Assembly (NCBI GenBank): GCA_023416995.1
Contig: JAEZGI010000081.1
Coordinates: 62,001-126,000, forward strand
Length of the DNA stretch: 64,000 nt
Source of the DNA: Bacteroidota bacterium
GTDB lineage: Bacteria > Bacteroidota > Bacteroidia > Chitinophagales > Chitinophagaceae
Direction of reading: 5' to 3'
A program made the translations under genes and the position numbers. The number at the start of each line of letters is the position of its first letter. Positions within the stretch are counted from its first letter, which is position 1. Shown here one piece after another: positions 48,268 to 57,711 of the stretch. The notes beneath the pieces were generated by a model. It did no database searches. It saw only the letters and a list, made by a program, of their open reading frames with translations, and was not told the DNA's origin.

Positions 48268-50082
48268 ATGAGCCAGGTATTGTTAATTAATATGCCGTTT
48301 GTTTCAATTTCCCGGCCGGCAATAGGTATTAGCATTCTTAAAGCTATTCTTAATGAAAAAGGCATTGAGTGCGATATTGCATATCCGAGTATTCTTTTTG
48401 CCCAGCTCATAGGTCTGGACACTTATGAGATGCTCGATGAAAGGGTCAGTGATGCTTTGTTTGTGGGGGAATGGTTATTTGCGCAACACCTGTTTGGAGC
48501 ACAGCTTGATCTGGCCACTTATGAAAACACACTTGAAAAGTATTTGCCTGTGGACGCACTTGAAAAGGTTTTGAATACAAAAAAAGAAATCGCTCCTTTT
48601 CTTGAAAATTGCATTTCTGCGCTGCAGATACACAGATATCAAATCATTGGCTTTACTACAACCTTTGAACAAAACATAGCCTCACTTGCATTTTCAAAAC
48701 TGATAAAACAAAAGTTTCCCGATAAGGTAATAGTTTTCGGGGGTGGTAATTGCGAAGGCGAAATGGGATTAGAACTTCATAAAAACTTTTCATGGATAGA
48801 CTTTGTATGCACCGGGGAAGGTGAATATGCCTTTCCTGAACTGGTGCATCATATTTTAAACAATGAGCCTGCCACAAGGGTAAAGGGGATCATTTACAGA
48901 GATAGAAATATATCTGTAGACACTGGCGCGGCTATACCAGTGGACAATATGGATGCGATACCTGTGCCGGATTATGAAGATTATTTCAGGGCGCTTAGGC
49001 AAACAAGCTTTTTTAGCAGGTTGAGTCCGGCATTGTTAATCGAGACCTCAAGAGGATGTTGGTGGGGTGCTAAATCGCATTGTACCTTTTGTGGTTTGAA
49101 TGGGGGCAATATGAATTTTAGAAGTAAGTCTCCCGCGCGTGTACTGGAAGAGATCCGGTTGTTAACCGATCAATATCAAATCCGGCAATTTGTGGCAGTT
49201 GACAACATTATCGATATGCGTTATTTCAAAGATGTACTTCCTGTGCTGGCAGAGAAGCGAATGGGCGTTTCCTTGTTTTATGAAACAAAGGCTAACTTAA
49301 GTAAAGAGCAGGTAAGGTTGTTAAGCGAGTCCGGAGTCAATGCAATTCAACCAGGTGTTGAAAGTTTAAGCACACATGTTCTGCAACTGATGAAGAAAGG
49401 TGTGAGTTCAATCCAAAATATACAATTGCTTAAATGGTGTAAAGAATACAATGTTACCGTGGCATGGAACCTGTTATACGGCTTCCCCGGTGAAACTATC
49501 CGGGACTATGAGGAAATATCAGATCTTATAGATTCAATTCTCCATCTAACGCCACCGTATGGTGTCGGTATTGTTAGAATGGACCGGTTCAGTCCCTACT
49601 TCAATGATTATGAAAAATACGGAATGACTAACGTGCGGCCTTTCGCTGTTTATCGGTACTTATACCCCTTGCCTGAATGTTCGCTAAGAAATCTCGTATA
49701 CTTTTTTGAATACGATTATGAATACACTCAGGCTCCACAACAATATATTCAGCAGGTGAAAGATAAAGTGGAGAGCTGGAAAACTTCTACCGGATGTTCA
49801 TTAAACAAAACTTATTCTGATAGTCCGGAGATGATTCTTACTGATACCAGGCCGAACAGGGTGCATCATACAGTTGGCATCAATGGAGTACAAAGAGAAG
49901 TTTACGATTATTGTGATCAGAAAAGAAGTTTCACCACCATTATCGATTTTGTGAAAAACAAGTATCCGGTTCCGGATGAATTTGAGAAGTGGTTAAAAGA
50001 TTTCCTGGAATTAATGATAAGCTGGCGTTTGATGATTAGAGAAAATGATAACTACCTTAGTCTTGCCACGACAAGATCCTAA
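48268..50082 (+). CDS. B12-binding radical SAM enzyme, RiPP-maturation C-methyltransferase type
   Basis: A 604-residue protein of the RiPP maturation radical SAM protein 1 family. The start (VLLINMPFVSISRPAIGISILKA, then GEWLFAQHLFG) and the cluster motif CWWGAKSHCTFC (Cys264-x7-Cys272-x2-Cys275) are characteristic. The N-terminal ~200 residues form the cobalamin-binding part (VIVFGGGNCEGEMG). The C-terminal region (VQREVYDYCDQKRSFTTII...YLSLA) is the winged-helix/peptide-binding tail seen in the family. Members C-methylate residues of ribosomal peptides. It starts 30 bp after the fusion gene and its stop overlaps the convergent sigma-factor stop by 4 nt. Confidence 0.9.
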   Translation: MSQVLLINMPFVSISRPAIGISILKAILNEKGIECDIAYPSILFAQLIGLDTYEMLDERVSDALFVGEWLFAQHLFGAQLDLATYENTLEKYLPVDALEKVLNTKKEIAPFLENCISALQIHRYQIIGFTTTFEQNIASLAFSKLIKQKFPDKVIVFGGGNCEGEMGLELHKNFSWIDFVCTGEGEYAFPELVHHILNNEPATRVKGIIYRDRNISVDTGAAIPVDNMDAIPVPDYEDYFRALRQTSFFSRLSPALLIETSRGCWWGAKSHCTFCGLNGGNMNFRSKSPARVLEEIRLLTDQYQIRQFVAVDNIIDMRYFKDVLPVLAEKRMGVSLFYETKANLSKEQVRLLSESGVNAIQPGVESLSTHVLQLMKKGVSSIQNIQLLKWCKEYNVTVAWNLLYGFPGETIRDYEEISDLIDSILHLTPPYGVGIVRMDRFSPYFNDYEKYGMTNVRPFAVYRYLYPLPECSLRNLVYFFEYDYEYTQAPQQYIQQVKDKVESWKTSTGCSLNKTYSDSPEMILTDTRPNRVHHTVGINGVQREVYDYCDQKRSFTTIIDFVKNKYPVPDEFEKWLKDFLELMISWRLMIRENDNYLSLATTRS

Positions 50083-51311
50083 ACCAGCGAAGACCTGGCC
50101 AACTTTTCTTTTATCATCACTTTCTCCCTCTCGGTTTTGGCCAAACCCAAAGCCTTCCGCAGATACTCTATTGTTTTTTCAGAATTAACCGGTTTATACA
50201 ATTCGGCCAATAACACAAAGTAAAAATGACTCGTATCAAGATTCAGCCTTTCGGCTTCTGCTATTGCCTGCAGATTTCCGTGAACTTTTGAAACGGCCCA
50301 AAGACGGTTTAATGCAACAACCGGCGAAGGGTTTGCCAGAAGCAAAACATCATATAGTTTTAAAATGCCTGGCCATTTATCAGGGTTGCTGTCGTCGATT
50401 GTGTGCCAGTAGGCAATGCTTGCCTCAATATAGTAAGTTGAAGTTGTTTCCCATTTCGAGGCCTGCAGTAAATATTGAAAACCCTTTTCAATTAACTCAG
50501 TATCCCATAGCGATCTGTCCTGGTCTTCATATAACACCACGTCTCCATTTGCTGATTGCCTTGCGTCTAATCTTGAAGCCTGGAAACACATCAGTGACAT
50601 GAGAGCATTTGTTGCGTGATTGTTGGTCAGCGGATTGTTTAATAACAGGTATGCAAGATTAAGCGCTTCTATGCACAGTTCCTTGCGGATGATCGCGTTG
50701 TTGGTTTCTGAATAATAGCCTTCACTAAATAAAAGATAGATGGTTTGAAGCACTGTATTTAAACGTTCAGTGATCGCTTCGTCACCAGGCAGGTCAATGG
50801 TTATGTTGTTAACTAATAGTTTCTTTTTTGCACGCTGCAGTCGTTTATGGATCGTTTCTTTATTTGATAAAAAAGCATCCGCAATCTCGTTCAATCCAAA
50901 ACCGCAAAGTATGCGCAATGCCAGGCAAATTTGAGACTCAGCAGTTATAGATGGATGACATATTGCAAACAACATAGCCAACTGGCTATCGGAAATATTT
51001 CTTTCTGAAAAATCAATGGATGTTTCGTTAGAAGCTGTTTCAGAAGTAACAAGCCTGGCCGAGATTTTTTTGAAGTTATTATCCCGGACGAGCCGGTTTT
51101 TCAATTTGTTTTTCGCAACAGTATACAGCCAGGCGGTGGGATTTTCGGGCGTTCCTTTATAAGGCCAGGTTTCAAGTGCAGATAGAAAGGTTTCACTCAC
51201 GATGTCACCGGCCGTTTCTATGCTATCGAGTCCAAATGATCTTGTGAGTACAGAAACCATTTTGCTGTATTCGGATCTGAACAAATGAGGAATGATATTG
51301 CCATGGGTCAT
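50079..51311 (-). CDS. ECF42-type RNA polymerase sigma factor with C-terminal TPR extension
   Basis: About 410 residues from the ATG at 51311. The N-terminal half has sigma region 2 (FRSEYSKMVSVLTRSFG.., TWPYKGTPENPTAWLYTVAKN) and region 4 (RILCGFGLNEIADAFLSNKETIHKRLQRAKKKL). The C-terminal ~200 residues (DUF6596-like, TPR repeats) are the long extension of ECF group 42. These sigma factors act without an anti-sigma factor and are encoded with YCII/DGPF proteins, here the gene at 51351. A GC-rich hairpin lies between the two genes. Confidence 0.93.
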   Translation of the reverse strand: MTHGNIIPHLFRSEYSKMVSVLTRSFGLDSIETAGDIVSETFLSALETWPYKGTPENPTAWLYTVAKNKLKNRLVRDNNFKKISARLVTSETASNETSIDFSERNISDSQLAMLFAICHPSITAESQICLALRILCGFGLNEIADAFLSNKETIHKRLQRAKKKLLVNNITIDLPGDEAITERLNTVLQTIYLLFSEGYYSETNNAIIRKELCIEALNLAYLLLNNPLTNNHATNALMSLMCFQASRLDARQSANGDVVLYEDQDRSLWDTELIEKGFQYLLQASKWETTSTYYIEASIAYWHTIDDSNPDKWPGILKLYDVLLLANPSPVVALNRLWAVSKVHGNLQAIAEAERLNLDTSHFYFVLLAELYKPVNSEKTIEYLRKALGLAKTEREKVMIKEKLARSSLV

Positions 51312-51319
51312 ATGCAATC

Positions 51320-51342
51320 AAAAGCCCCCGGATAGCCGGGGG
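51320..51342 (-). terminator. GC-rich hairpin between YCII gene and sigma factor
   Basis: CCCCCGG (51325-51331), loop ATAG-like, CCGGGGG (51336-51342); on the minus strand the stem is followed by CTTTTG. It lies between the YCII stop (51351) and the sigma ATG (51311), so it could be a leaky terminator or a structure hiding the ribosome site. Confidence 0.6.
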
Positions 51343-51350
51343 CCGGTATT

Positions 51351-51692
51351 TTAATGAGTTACAATCTGGCGGATTTCTACTGTGTTTCCTTCGCCTTGCA
51401 GAATCGGTGTTCCTTTTGCAAACTCGGCAGCTTCTTCTGCAGATTCGGCTCGTACAACAACATAACCACCGAGGGTTTCTTTTATATCACCAAAGGGCCC
51501 GTTGGTAACAAGCTTATTGTGATCGACTACTTTCGCGTCATCAAATAAAAGCCCGGTTCCGCTAACGAATTGATTTTTTGCAGCAATGCTGTTTACCCAA
51601 TCCATCTGTTGTTTCATCCATTGTTGCATCTGTTCCGGTGAAACTTTGCCGTTTACATTTTCATGTCTGAAAAGAAGAATGTACTCTTTCAT
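51351..51692 (-). CDS. YCII-related (DGPF) protein
   Basis: A 113-residue YCII-related protein, the usual partner of ECF42 sigma factors. The motif NGPFGDIKETLGGYVVV replaces the DGPF consensus with NGPF; the N terminus EYILLFRHENVNGKV and C-terminal VEIRQIV fit the family. No catalytic role has been established. It precedes the sigma gene on the same strand, with the hairpin between them. Confidence 0.93.
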   Translation of the reverse strand: MKEYILLFRHENVNGKVSPEQMQQWMKQQMDWVNSIAAKNQFVSGTGLLFDDAKVVDHNKLVTNGPFGDIKETLGGYVVVRAESAEEAAEFAKGTPILQGEGNTVEIRQIVTH

Positions 51693-51778
51693 TTTTTTGC
51701 CTTTAATTGTTATTGAATGTAAGAATTATACACAATAACAAACAGGTGACAGGAAAAGGGACAGCATGCCCGGGAAAT

Positions 51779-52441
51779 TTACCGCGCAGCTTCTTCTGTA
51801 TCCGCATTGCGATATAACTCCTCACGGATCGTCGCCAGCCTGGAAGGATACAGCTGCTCACCCAGGCCATAAAACTTCTGGAAGCTCATCATCAACGGGC
51901 GCCATTTATCCGGATCAATATGGTCAGAACTTCCGTTAACAAGAATCTTTTTATCGACGTGCACACGCACAACTTTTAGCTCCATGACTGCGGTCCGAAC
52001 ACTGCCCGGGCCCTTTTCAGCACCAAGCGGGTGACCGGTGACTAAGGTGGTTTCTAACCGGACAGGGCATTCCCCAATCAATGGGGTTGATATAAGGTCC
52101 GCCCGCACAGCTGTTACACCAGCATGCCGGAACTTATCATGCACATAGCGGTATCCTTTATCGATTTTGGTCGCCGGTACAGGATTACGGCCCGTGGTCA
52201 AAGCGAGCCGGTCCACTATGGGCGCCATGTCCTCAGAAGGTAAGTTGATCACACATTCGCCACGACGAAGAATATTTTCAGCAGTCTTCGACAGCAGGCC
52301 AACGCCTATAACACAACGGTAACCGAGCCAGAACACGGAAGAGATTGGCGCGATGTTGTACGACTCATCCTCATTAAGAGTGCTGATAAGAACCACCGGT
52401 GTGCCGAAATACAGAATGGATGGGTTAGATAACTGATGCAT
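51779..52441 (-). CDS. Flavin reductase-like (FMN-binding split barrel) protein
   Basis: 220 residues from the ATG at 52441; the frame runs upstream only through a TTG. The sequence PSILYFGTPVVLISTLNEDESYNIAPIS and the following GECVINLPS fit the flavin-reductase-like FMN-binding split barrel. The partner is unknown. The 86-bp gap to the YCII gene is featureless. Confidence 0.9.
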   Translation of the reverse strand: MHQLSNPSILYFGTPVVLISTLNEDESYNIAPISSVFWLGYRCVIGVGLLSKTAENILRRGECVINLPSEDMAPIVDRLALTTGRNPVPATKIDKGYRYVHDKFRHAGVTAVRADLISTPLIGECPVRLETTLVTGHPLGAEKGPGSVRTAVMELKVVRVHVDKKILVNGSSDHIDPDKWRPLMMSFQKFYGLGEQLYPSRLATIREELYRNADTEEAAR

Positions 52442-52597
52442 ATATTTGTTTTTGGCAAACAAAAATCAGGAAACCATGCACCCGGATCTACCCGCTTCTT
52501 GCTATTGATACATGAAATGCCTGGGAACAAAGATTAGCAAGATCCGGGTGGGAACAGTAAGTGACGCAGTTTACATTTGAGTTCTAAATGGAGTTTT

Positions 52598-53488
52598 ATG
52601 AGCGAACAGGATCATGTCGATTTCAACAGGATGGCAGCTGCCATTGAGTACCTGAAGTTGAACTTCGCAAATCAGCCGGATCTTGAAACAGTTGCGAAAC
52701 AGGTTCACCTGAGCGCCTTTCACTTTCAACGAATGTTCCGCGCGTGGGTGGGCGTAACCCCCAAACAATTCGTGCAATACTTAACTGCAGAAAGGGCAAA
52801 AAACATACTTCGTACCACTGCTTCAACGCTCTCAGATGTTGCGTTTGAAACCGGTCTTTCAGGCACCGGCCGTTTACACGATCTGTTTATAAAAATCGAA
52901 GGCATGACGCCGGGGGAATTTAAAAATGGGGCAGAAGGTTTAGCCATCGATTTTTCATTTGACCAGACACCTTTTGGTGAAGTGCTGATTGCTTCCACAG
53001 ATAAAGGCATTTGTTATTTAACTTTTACAGAGGGCGAACAACCAAGGGCATGCAACGATCTGAAGACAGCGTTTCCTAACGCCCTGTTCCGGCAGAAGGT
53101 CCATCCTCAACATACAAACGCATTAAGATTGTTTTCAAAAGACTGGTCGCGACTGGAAGAAGTTAAATTGCATTTGCGCGGCACTCCTTTCCAATTGAAA
53201 GTCTGGGAGTCACTGGTAAAAATTCCACCAGGTGCACTGATCAGTTATTCTACCCTGGCGGCTTATGCGGGATTTCCAGGGGCCTCAAGAGCATCCGGTA
53301 CCGCAGTCGGAAGTAACCCGATAGCATATATTATTCCGTGTCACCGTGTAATAAGATTAGACGGAACATTCGGTCAATATCGCTGGGATAGTAAACGAAA
53401 AACTGCAATGATAGGATGGGAGGCAGTTCCGGAAAGCAAAGACTTGTTGATGCCCAAGCAGGAAGAGCTCAGGGCAAACAGCTTCTAA
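52598..53488 (+). CDS. Ada-like AraC/O6-methylguanine-DNA methyltransferase
   Basis: A 296-residue bifunctional protein. Residues ~15-105 form an AraC-type helix-turn-helix (LETVAKQVHLSAFHFQRMFR..GVTPKQFV). The C-terminal ~165 residues are the methylguanine methyltransferase with FQLKVWESLVKIPPG and the acceptor cysteine in IPCHRVI. The Ada zinc domain that senses methylphosphotriesters is missing, so it may repair O6-methylguanine and regulate transcription by another route. The ATG at 52598 is used; the frame starts from a TTG at 52577. Its end overlaps the convergent ABC permease by 4 nt. Confidence 0.94.
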   Translation: MSEQDHVDFNRMAAAIEYLKLNFANQPDLETVAKQVHLSAFHFQRMFRAWVGVTPKQFVQYLTAERAKNILRTTASTLSDVAFETGLSGTGRLHDLFIKIEGMTPGEFKNGAEGLAIDFSFDQTPFGEVLIASTDKGICYLTFTEGEQPRACNDLKTAFPNALFRQKVHPQHTNALRLFSKDWSRLEEVKLHLRGTPFQLKVWESLVKIPPGALISYSTLAAYAGFPGASRASGTAVGSNPIAYIIPCHRVIRLDGTFGQYRWDSKRKTAMIGWEAVPESKDLLMPKQEELRANSF

Positions 53489-54246
53489 TTTGTCACTTTT
53501 TTTCTCCGAAAATCAAGAAAGCCAAGTGTCGCTATACCCAATCCAAAAATGAGCGACACCCATTCAACACTGTTCAATTGATGTTTCAGATTCGGGCTCA
53601 CTGCAAAAATATTGAAGCTATACGGATAGTATTTGGCTAAGACTGACTTATACTCAAAAACCATCAAGATACCAACTAACCACAAAACAAGTCCAACGCC
53701 TATAGGGATAAGAAAATTTCTGGATCGTAGGCCGAGCCAGAATTGTACGGTGCAGATAGCAAAGACACATATGTAAGTATTCGCTGCGTTTACCATGATT
53801 GTGTGTATGCTCAGGGGCTGATTAAGCAGATCAAGCTCAGGCATGGCAAAGTGGCCAATAATGGCGGCAAAAAACATCAACACAATATTCGTGATGAGAA
53901 AGAGGATTAGCAGTAGCTGAATCGTTATAAACTTCGCAATGAAGATCTGCTGTTTTGTTTGTGGTGATGCAAACAGCTGCTTCCATGTGTTATTTTTAAA
54001 TTCGATCTGGGGCAACAAGGTACAAATGAGTACTACATAAAAAGGGAAAAACACGAAGCCATTCATTTGTGCCGCGAGTTTAAACATAGCGTTAAACGGA
54101 TCCGTTTTTGTTGAATCAATATCGCCCGAGAGCACGTTGATCAGGTACACGACTGGTACAATGGCCGCGCCAACAATCGTAAAATAAAATGCAGCGGTTC
54201 GTCTAGTCTTCAGTATTTCTGAACGGAGAGATGCTAATACAAGCAT
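53485..54246 (-). CDS. ABC transporter permease
   Basis: A 253-residue membrane protein with about six hydrophobic helices and the CHU/lantibiotic-immunity-like ABC-2 look. It is the membrane half of the exporter whose ATPase is encoded 36 bp upstream. Short, charged loops (SLRSEILKTRRTAAFYF at the N terminus) match permeases of the bacitracin/lantibiotic immunity type. Confidence 0.88.
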   Translation of the reverse strand: MLVLASLRSEILKTRRTAAFYFTIVGAAIVPVVYLINVLSGDIDSTKTDPFNAMFKLAAQMNGFVFFPFYVVLICTLLPQIEFKNNTWKQLFASPQTKQQIFIAKFITIQLLLILFLITNIVLMFFAAIIGHFAMPELDLLNQPLSIHTIMVNAANTYICVFAICTVQFWLGLRSRNFLIPIGVGLVLWLVGILMVFEYKSVLAKYYPYSFNIFAVSPNLKHQLNSVEWVSLIFGLGIATLGFLDFRRKKVTN

Positions 54247-54282
54247 AAATGATTATTTGAAGAGTGTAGTGAAATTTCGGCA

Positions 54283-55221
54283 TCATGCTGATTGTTGCTT
54301 TAGTGATGTTTGAGTTTGATCACTCGTAAGATCAATAAACAGTTGTTCGAGAGAAAGGATCTTTGGGTGAAGCATGAAAACATCCAGGTCAGCAGCAGTT
54401 AGCAGCCTGTTAATTGATGCCACCTGTGAAAAGCTCTGAAAGGGGACCGCCAGATGCCCATCAGACATTTCTGCAAGATGACCGTTCAGCACCTTAGCAG
54501 CAGTATGGTTGTCCGAAGTATTAATGACCAGTTTTGCTCCTTTCTGCTGCATCAGATGCAAATCGGAAAGCGCACCCTGGAACAACATACTTCCTTTGTA
54601 AATAATACCTACATGACTTACCATCTTTTCGACCTCCGCTAACAAATGACTTGAAATAACGACCGTCATTCCATGTTCCCTGTTAAGCTTTTTGATCAGC
54701 TCGCGCAACTCAATAATACCTCCGGGATCTAATCCGTTAGACGGTTCGTCAAGTATTAACAACTCTGGATCTGGCAGCAACGCCAGGGCAATTGCTAATC
54801 GTTGTCGCATGCCAAGAGAAAATGATTTTACATTTTTTGTTTTGGTGTCTCCGAGGCCCACAATTCGTAGCACCTCATCTACCCGGCTTTTTGAAACGTT
54901 ATAGACCGAACGGTAAATTTCAAGATTTTCTTTTGCTGTAAGATGGCCGTAAAGCGAAGGCGCCTCAATCAACGAGCCTATCTTTTTCAGGATGTTACAC
55001 CTGTTGGAATGCAGCTCACGATTGAAGATCCTGATGGTGCCTTGTTGATTTCTTAACAGACCCAATATCAGGCTTAAGGTTGTGGTTTTACCGGACCCGT
55101 TTGGTCCGAGAAAGCCATAAATGGACCCTTGTTCAATATGCAGGCTAATGCCATGCAGTGTTTGAACTGTCTTTGAATAATGATAGATGAGATCGCTGGT
55201 GCTGATGATAGCTGATGGCAT
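54283..55221 (-). CDS. ABC transporter ATP-binding protein
   Basis: A 312-residue ATPase from the ATG at 55221 (an in-frame TTG lies two codons upstream). Walker A is GPNGSGKTTT, the signature SLGMRQRLAIA, Walker B LLILDEPSNGLDPGG, and the switch His is in VISSHL. The ~75 residues after the ATPase core are a C-terminal extension seen in drug- and bacitracin-export ATPases. It works with the permease at 53485. Confidence 0.96.
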   Translation of the reverse strand: MPSAIISTSDLIYHYSKTVQTLHGISLHIEQGSIYGFLGPNGSGKTTTLSLILGLLRNQQGTIRIFNRELHSNRCNILKKIGSLIEAPSLYGHLTAKENLEIYRSVYNVSKSRVDEVLRIVGLGDTKTKNVKSFSLGMRQRLAIALALLPDPELLILDEPSNGLDPGGIIELRELIKKLNREHGMTVVISSHLLAEVEKMVSHVGIIYKGSMLFQGALSDLHLMQQKGAKLVINTSDNHTAAKVLNGHLAEMSDGHLAVPFQSFSQVASINRLLTAADLDVFMLHPKILSLEQLFIDLTSDQTQTSLKQQSA

Positions 55222-55275
55222 GTTCAATTTGTTGATGTAAGTGTTACTGGATGTTCACAACAACTTGTGTTGAGA

Positions 55276-57711
55276 CTAATTACCTCCGATACGGCCCTGT
55301 TCTTCATTGGCACTACCGATTGTTCTTTTTACCGGTGCAATCTTTTTCCCTTTACTAAAGTTGTATGAGAACCCCAGCGTTACAATCTGCGTCTCGGCAA
55401 CCTGTCTCATTTCAACATCCACGTCACCGTACCGGGTATAACCCTTTTGCTTTTGCGTATAAAATATATCTCTTGCAGTTAACCGGATCATCCCTTTATT
55501 TTTCCAGACCTGCTTGCTGATTCCGGCGCCCACAAATCCAATTGGTCTTAATTTCATAACCCCCTCGAGCCAACCACTTCTGTATCTGCCGTTTATTTCT
55601 GCACTAAAAGTTTTTGTGATCTTGAATTGCTGACTCGCGTTAAGTACATAGCTGGTCGCGGCCAGGTCGATCGCGTCATTTTCAATCACACCTTTGTATC
55701 GGTCATTGTATACATTGATATTGATGTTGCTTGTCCACCATTTGGTGAAAGTTGTGTTAGCATTAACTGCTATACCAAACTGGTTAAGAGACGAAACATT
55801 CGCAGGCATATTATAGGCCTCATCACCGCGTTGGAGAATGATACCCTGCACAATGTCTTTGGTGTGGGTATAATTGAGTGTAGTGGTGATCATGTTTTTC
55901 CAGGTATGTGATAACTCAACATTATTACTGATGGAAGGTCTGAGGTTGGGGTTTCCCTGGCTGAATGTGTACCTGTCAAGAAACTGGATAAATGGATTCA
56001 GACTCTGATAGCTCGGGCGACTGACCCTTCTTCCAAAATTTGCTCCAAAGTTATTTTTTGCGTTTGCTTTATATTGGAAGAAGGCTGTTGGGAATAATTG
56101 TGTATAATGACGGTCAAACTGTTCGGAGGTAGTGATTTGTGTTCCTTTTGCATTAGTGTTCTCAACCCTTAAACCTAATTGCGCATTGATTTTTTTTGTT
56201 AATGGTGCACTGAAGTTCAGATAGGCTGCATTGATATTTTCTTCATAAATAAAATGATTGCTGCGGTTTATATCATGAACCGGTCGGCCCGATTGTATAC
56301 TGTCGTATTTCGCGTCATTATCTGTTCGTACGACACTGCTTTTAAAACCGGCTTCAAGTTTTGCGCCTTTTTTAAGGGGATGTATATAATCGATCCGGGC
56401 ACTATAAACATCAATGTTTTGCGGCAGGATACCCACAAGTGTATCAGCATCACGGTATGCATTTCCAACTGCATCATAATATGCATTTACCATGAAAAGG
56501 TTATTATCAGTACGGTAGTTGAGGAAGTCTATGTCTGATGTCAACTCTCTTCCCTTATTGTTAAGCAAGTGACGGAAATTCAGATTGGTGTTGAGACCTG
56601 TCCATTGATTTGTATTATTTACAGTAGCTTTGGTAACACTTTCAAACACCTTTGAACTGTTCGAAATATTAGTGACGTTAGGGCTCACCATAGTCATGTC
56701 GCGCGTATTAAGATTAACAACTGCACCAATGGTTGTTTTTTTGGTTGCGAAAAAATCTATACCCAGTTTGGCGCTATAAGAGTTCCCGGTGCCGGTCCTT
56801 CGAGTTTCCTGATTAAAAATCTTTTCAAGGGAGTTGTTATCTGGATTTACGATCCTGCGGTCGAGATTCATCCTTCCGAAACGCTGCTGGTAGTTGTGAC
56901 TGAGATTGGTGAAAACATTGATCTTCCCATTCCGATAGTTAAAATTGAGACCTTCGTTGGTTTTGGGATATTTTCCTTGCGAATAGGCAATGTTGGCAGA
57001 TCCGTTAAGACCCGCTTTGGTAACCTTTTTAGTTTTTATATTGATGATGCCGGAAGAGCCTGCTGCATCATACCGCGCAGGAGGGTTGGTCATAATCTCA
57101 ATTTGGTCTAGCTGGTTCGAACTCATGTTGCGCAGAAGATTCGCCAGATCGGCCCCTCCCAATTGTGTGGGTCTGCCATCGATCATAATCAGCACCCCTT
57201 CTTTGCCTTTCAGCGAAATGCCGCCATCGCGATCTACTGACACACCCGGCGATTTCTCCAGAACCTCCAGTGCAGAAGTCCCGACGTTGGTAATTGATGC
57301 GTCCACATTTATTACTGTGCGGTCAATTCGTTGTTCTATTAAAGCCTTTTTGCCACTTACGGTAACGCTTTCCAGGTTTTGATCCAGTGCTGTAAGGTGC
57401 AATGCAGCGAGCTGTACACCCGGAACCTGTGGCGAAATCGCGAATATGGGCGAAAAGACACGTTGATATCCAACACTGGTTACGGCAACTACATATTTGC
57501 CATTTGCCAGGCCGCTGAAGGTGTATTGACCTTTTTCAGAGCTGACTGATTGTTGAATCGTGGAAGAATCTTTTGCTAAAAGTAAAGTAATGGTTGCGCC
57601 ACCAGCGGGTTGATCCGCCTTTAACACCTGCCCGGATGCCTTGCCTCCGGTTTGAGAGTAGCCATTATAAATAGCAAGCAAAGCTAAACAGGCGCATAAT
57701 AACCTTTTCAT
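55276..57711 (-). CDS. TonB-dependent receptor (outer-membrane barrel, OMP_b-brl_3 type)
   Basis: An 811-residue receptor from the ATG at 57711, with a signal peptide (MKRLLCACLALLAIYNGYSQ), a carboxypeptidase-regulatory-like domain (about 25-105), a plug (about 120-225, with VLEKSPGVSVDRDGGISLKG and MIDGRPTQLGGADLANLLRN) and a beta-barrel ending in LGFSYNFSKGKK. Such proteins import siderophores, metals or peptides, or act with ABC-type partners. It lies upstream of the ABC genes on the same strand, 55 bp away. Confidence 0.94.
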   Translation of the reverse strand: MKRLLCACLALLAIYNGYSQTGGKASGQVLKADQPAGGATITLLLAKDSSTIQQSVSSEKGQYTFSGLANGKYVVAVTSVGYQRVFSPIFAISPQVPGVQLAALHLTALDQNLESVTVSGKKALIEQRIDRTVINVDASITNVGTSALEVLEKSPGVSVDRDGGISLKGKEGVLIMIDGRPTQLGGADLANLLRNMSSNQLDQIEIMTNPPARYDAAGSSGIINIKTKKVTKAGLNGSANIAYSQGKYPKTNEGLNFNYRNGKINVFTNLSHNYQQRFGRMNLDRRIVNPDNNSLEKIFNQETRRTGTGNSYSAKLGIDFFATKKTTIGAVVNLNTRDMTMVSPNVTNISNSSKVFESVTKATVNNTNQWTGLNTNLNFRHLLNNKGRELTSDIDFLNYRTDNNLFMVNAYYDAVGNAYRDADTLVGILPQNIDVYSARIDYIHPLKKGAKLEAGFKSSVVRTDNDAKYDSIQSGRPVHDINRSNHFIYEENINAAYLNFSAPLTKKINAQLGLRVENTNAKGTQITTSEQFDRHYTQLFPTAFFQYKANAKNNFGANFGRRVSRPSYQSLNPFIQFLDRYTFSQGNPNLRPSISNNVELSHTWKNMITTTLNYTHTKDIVQGIILQRGDEAYNMPANVSSLNQFGIAVNANTTFTKWWTSNININVYNDRYKGVIENDAIDLAATSYVLNASQQFKITKTFSAEINGRYRSGWLEGVMKLRPIGFVGAGISKQVWKNKGMIRLTARDIFYTQKQKGYTRYGDVDVEMRQVAETQIVTLGFSYNFSKGKKIAPVKRTIGSANEEQGRIGGN

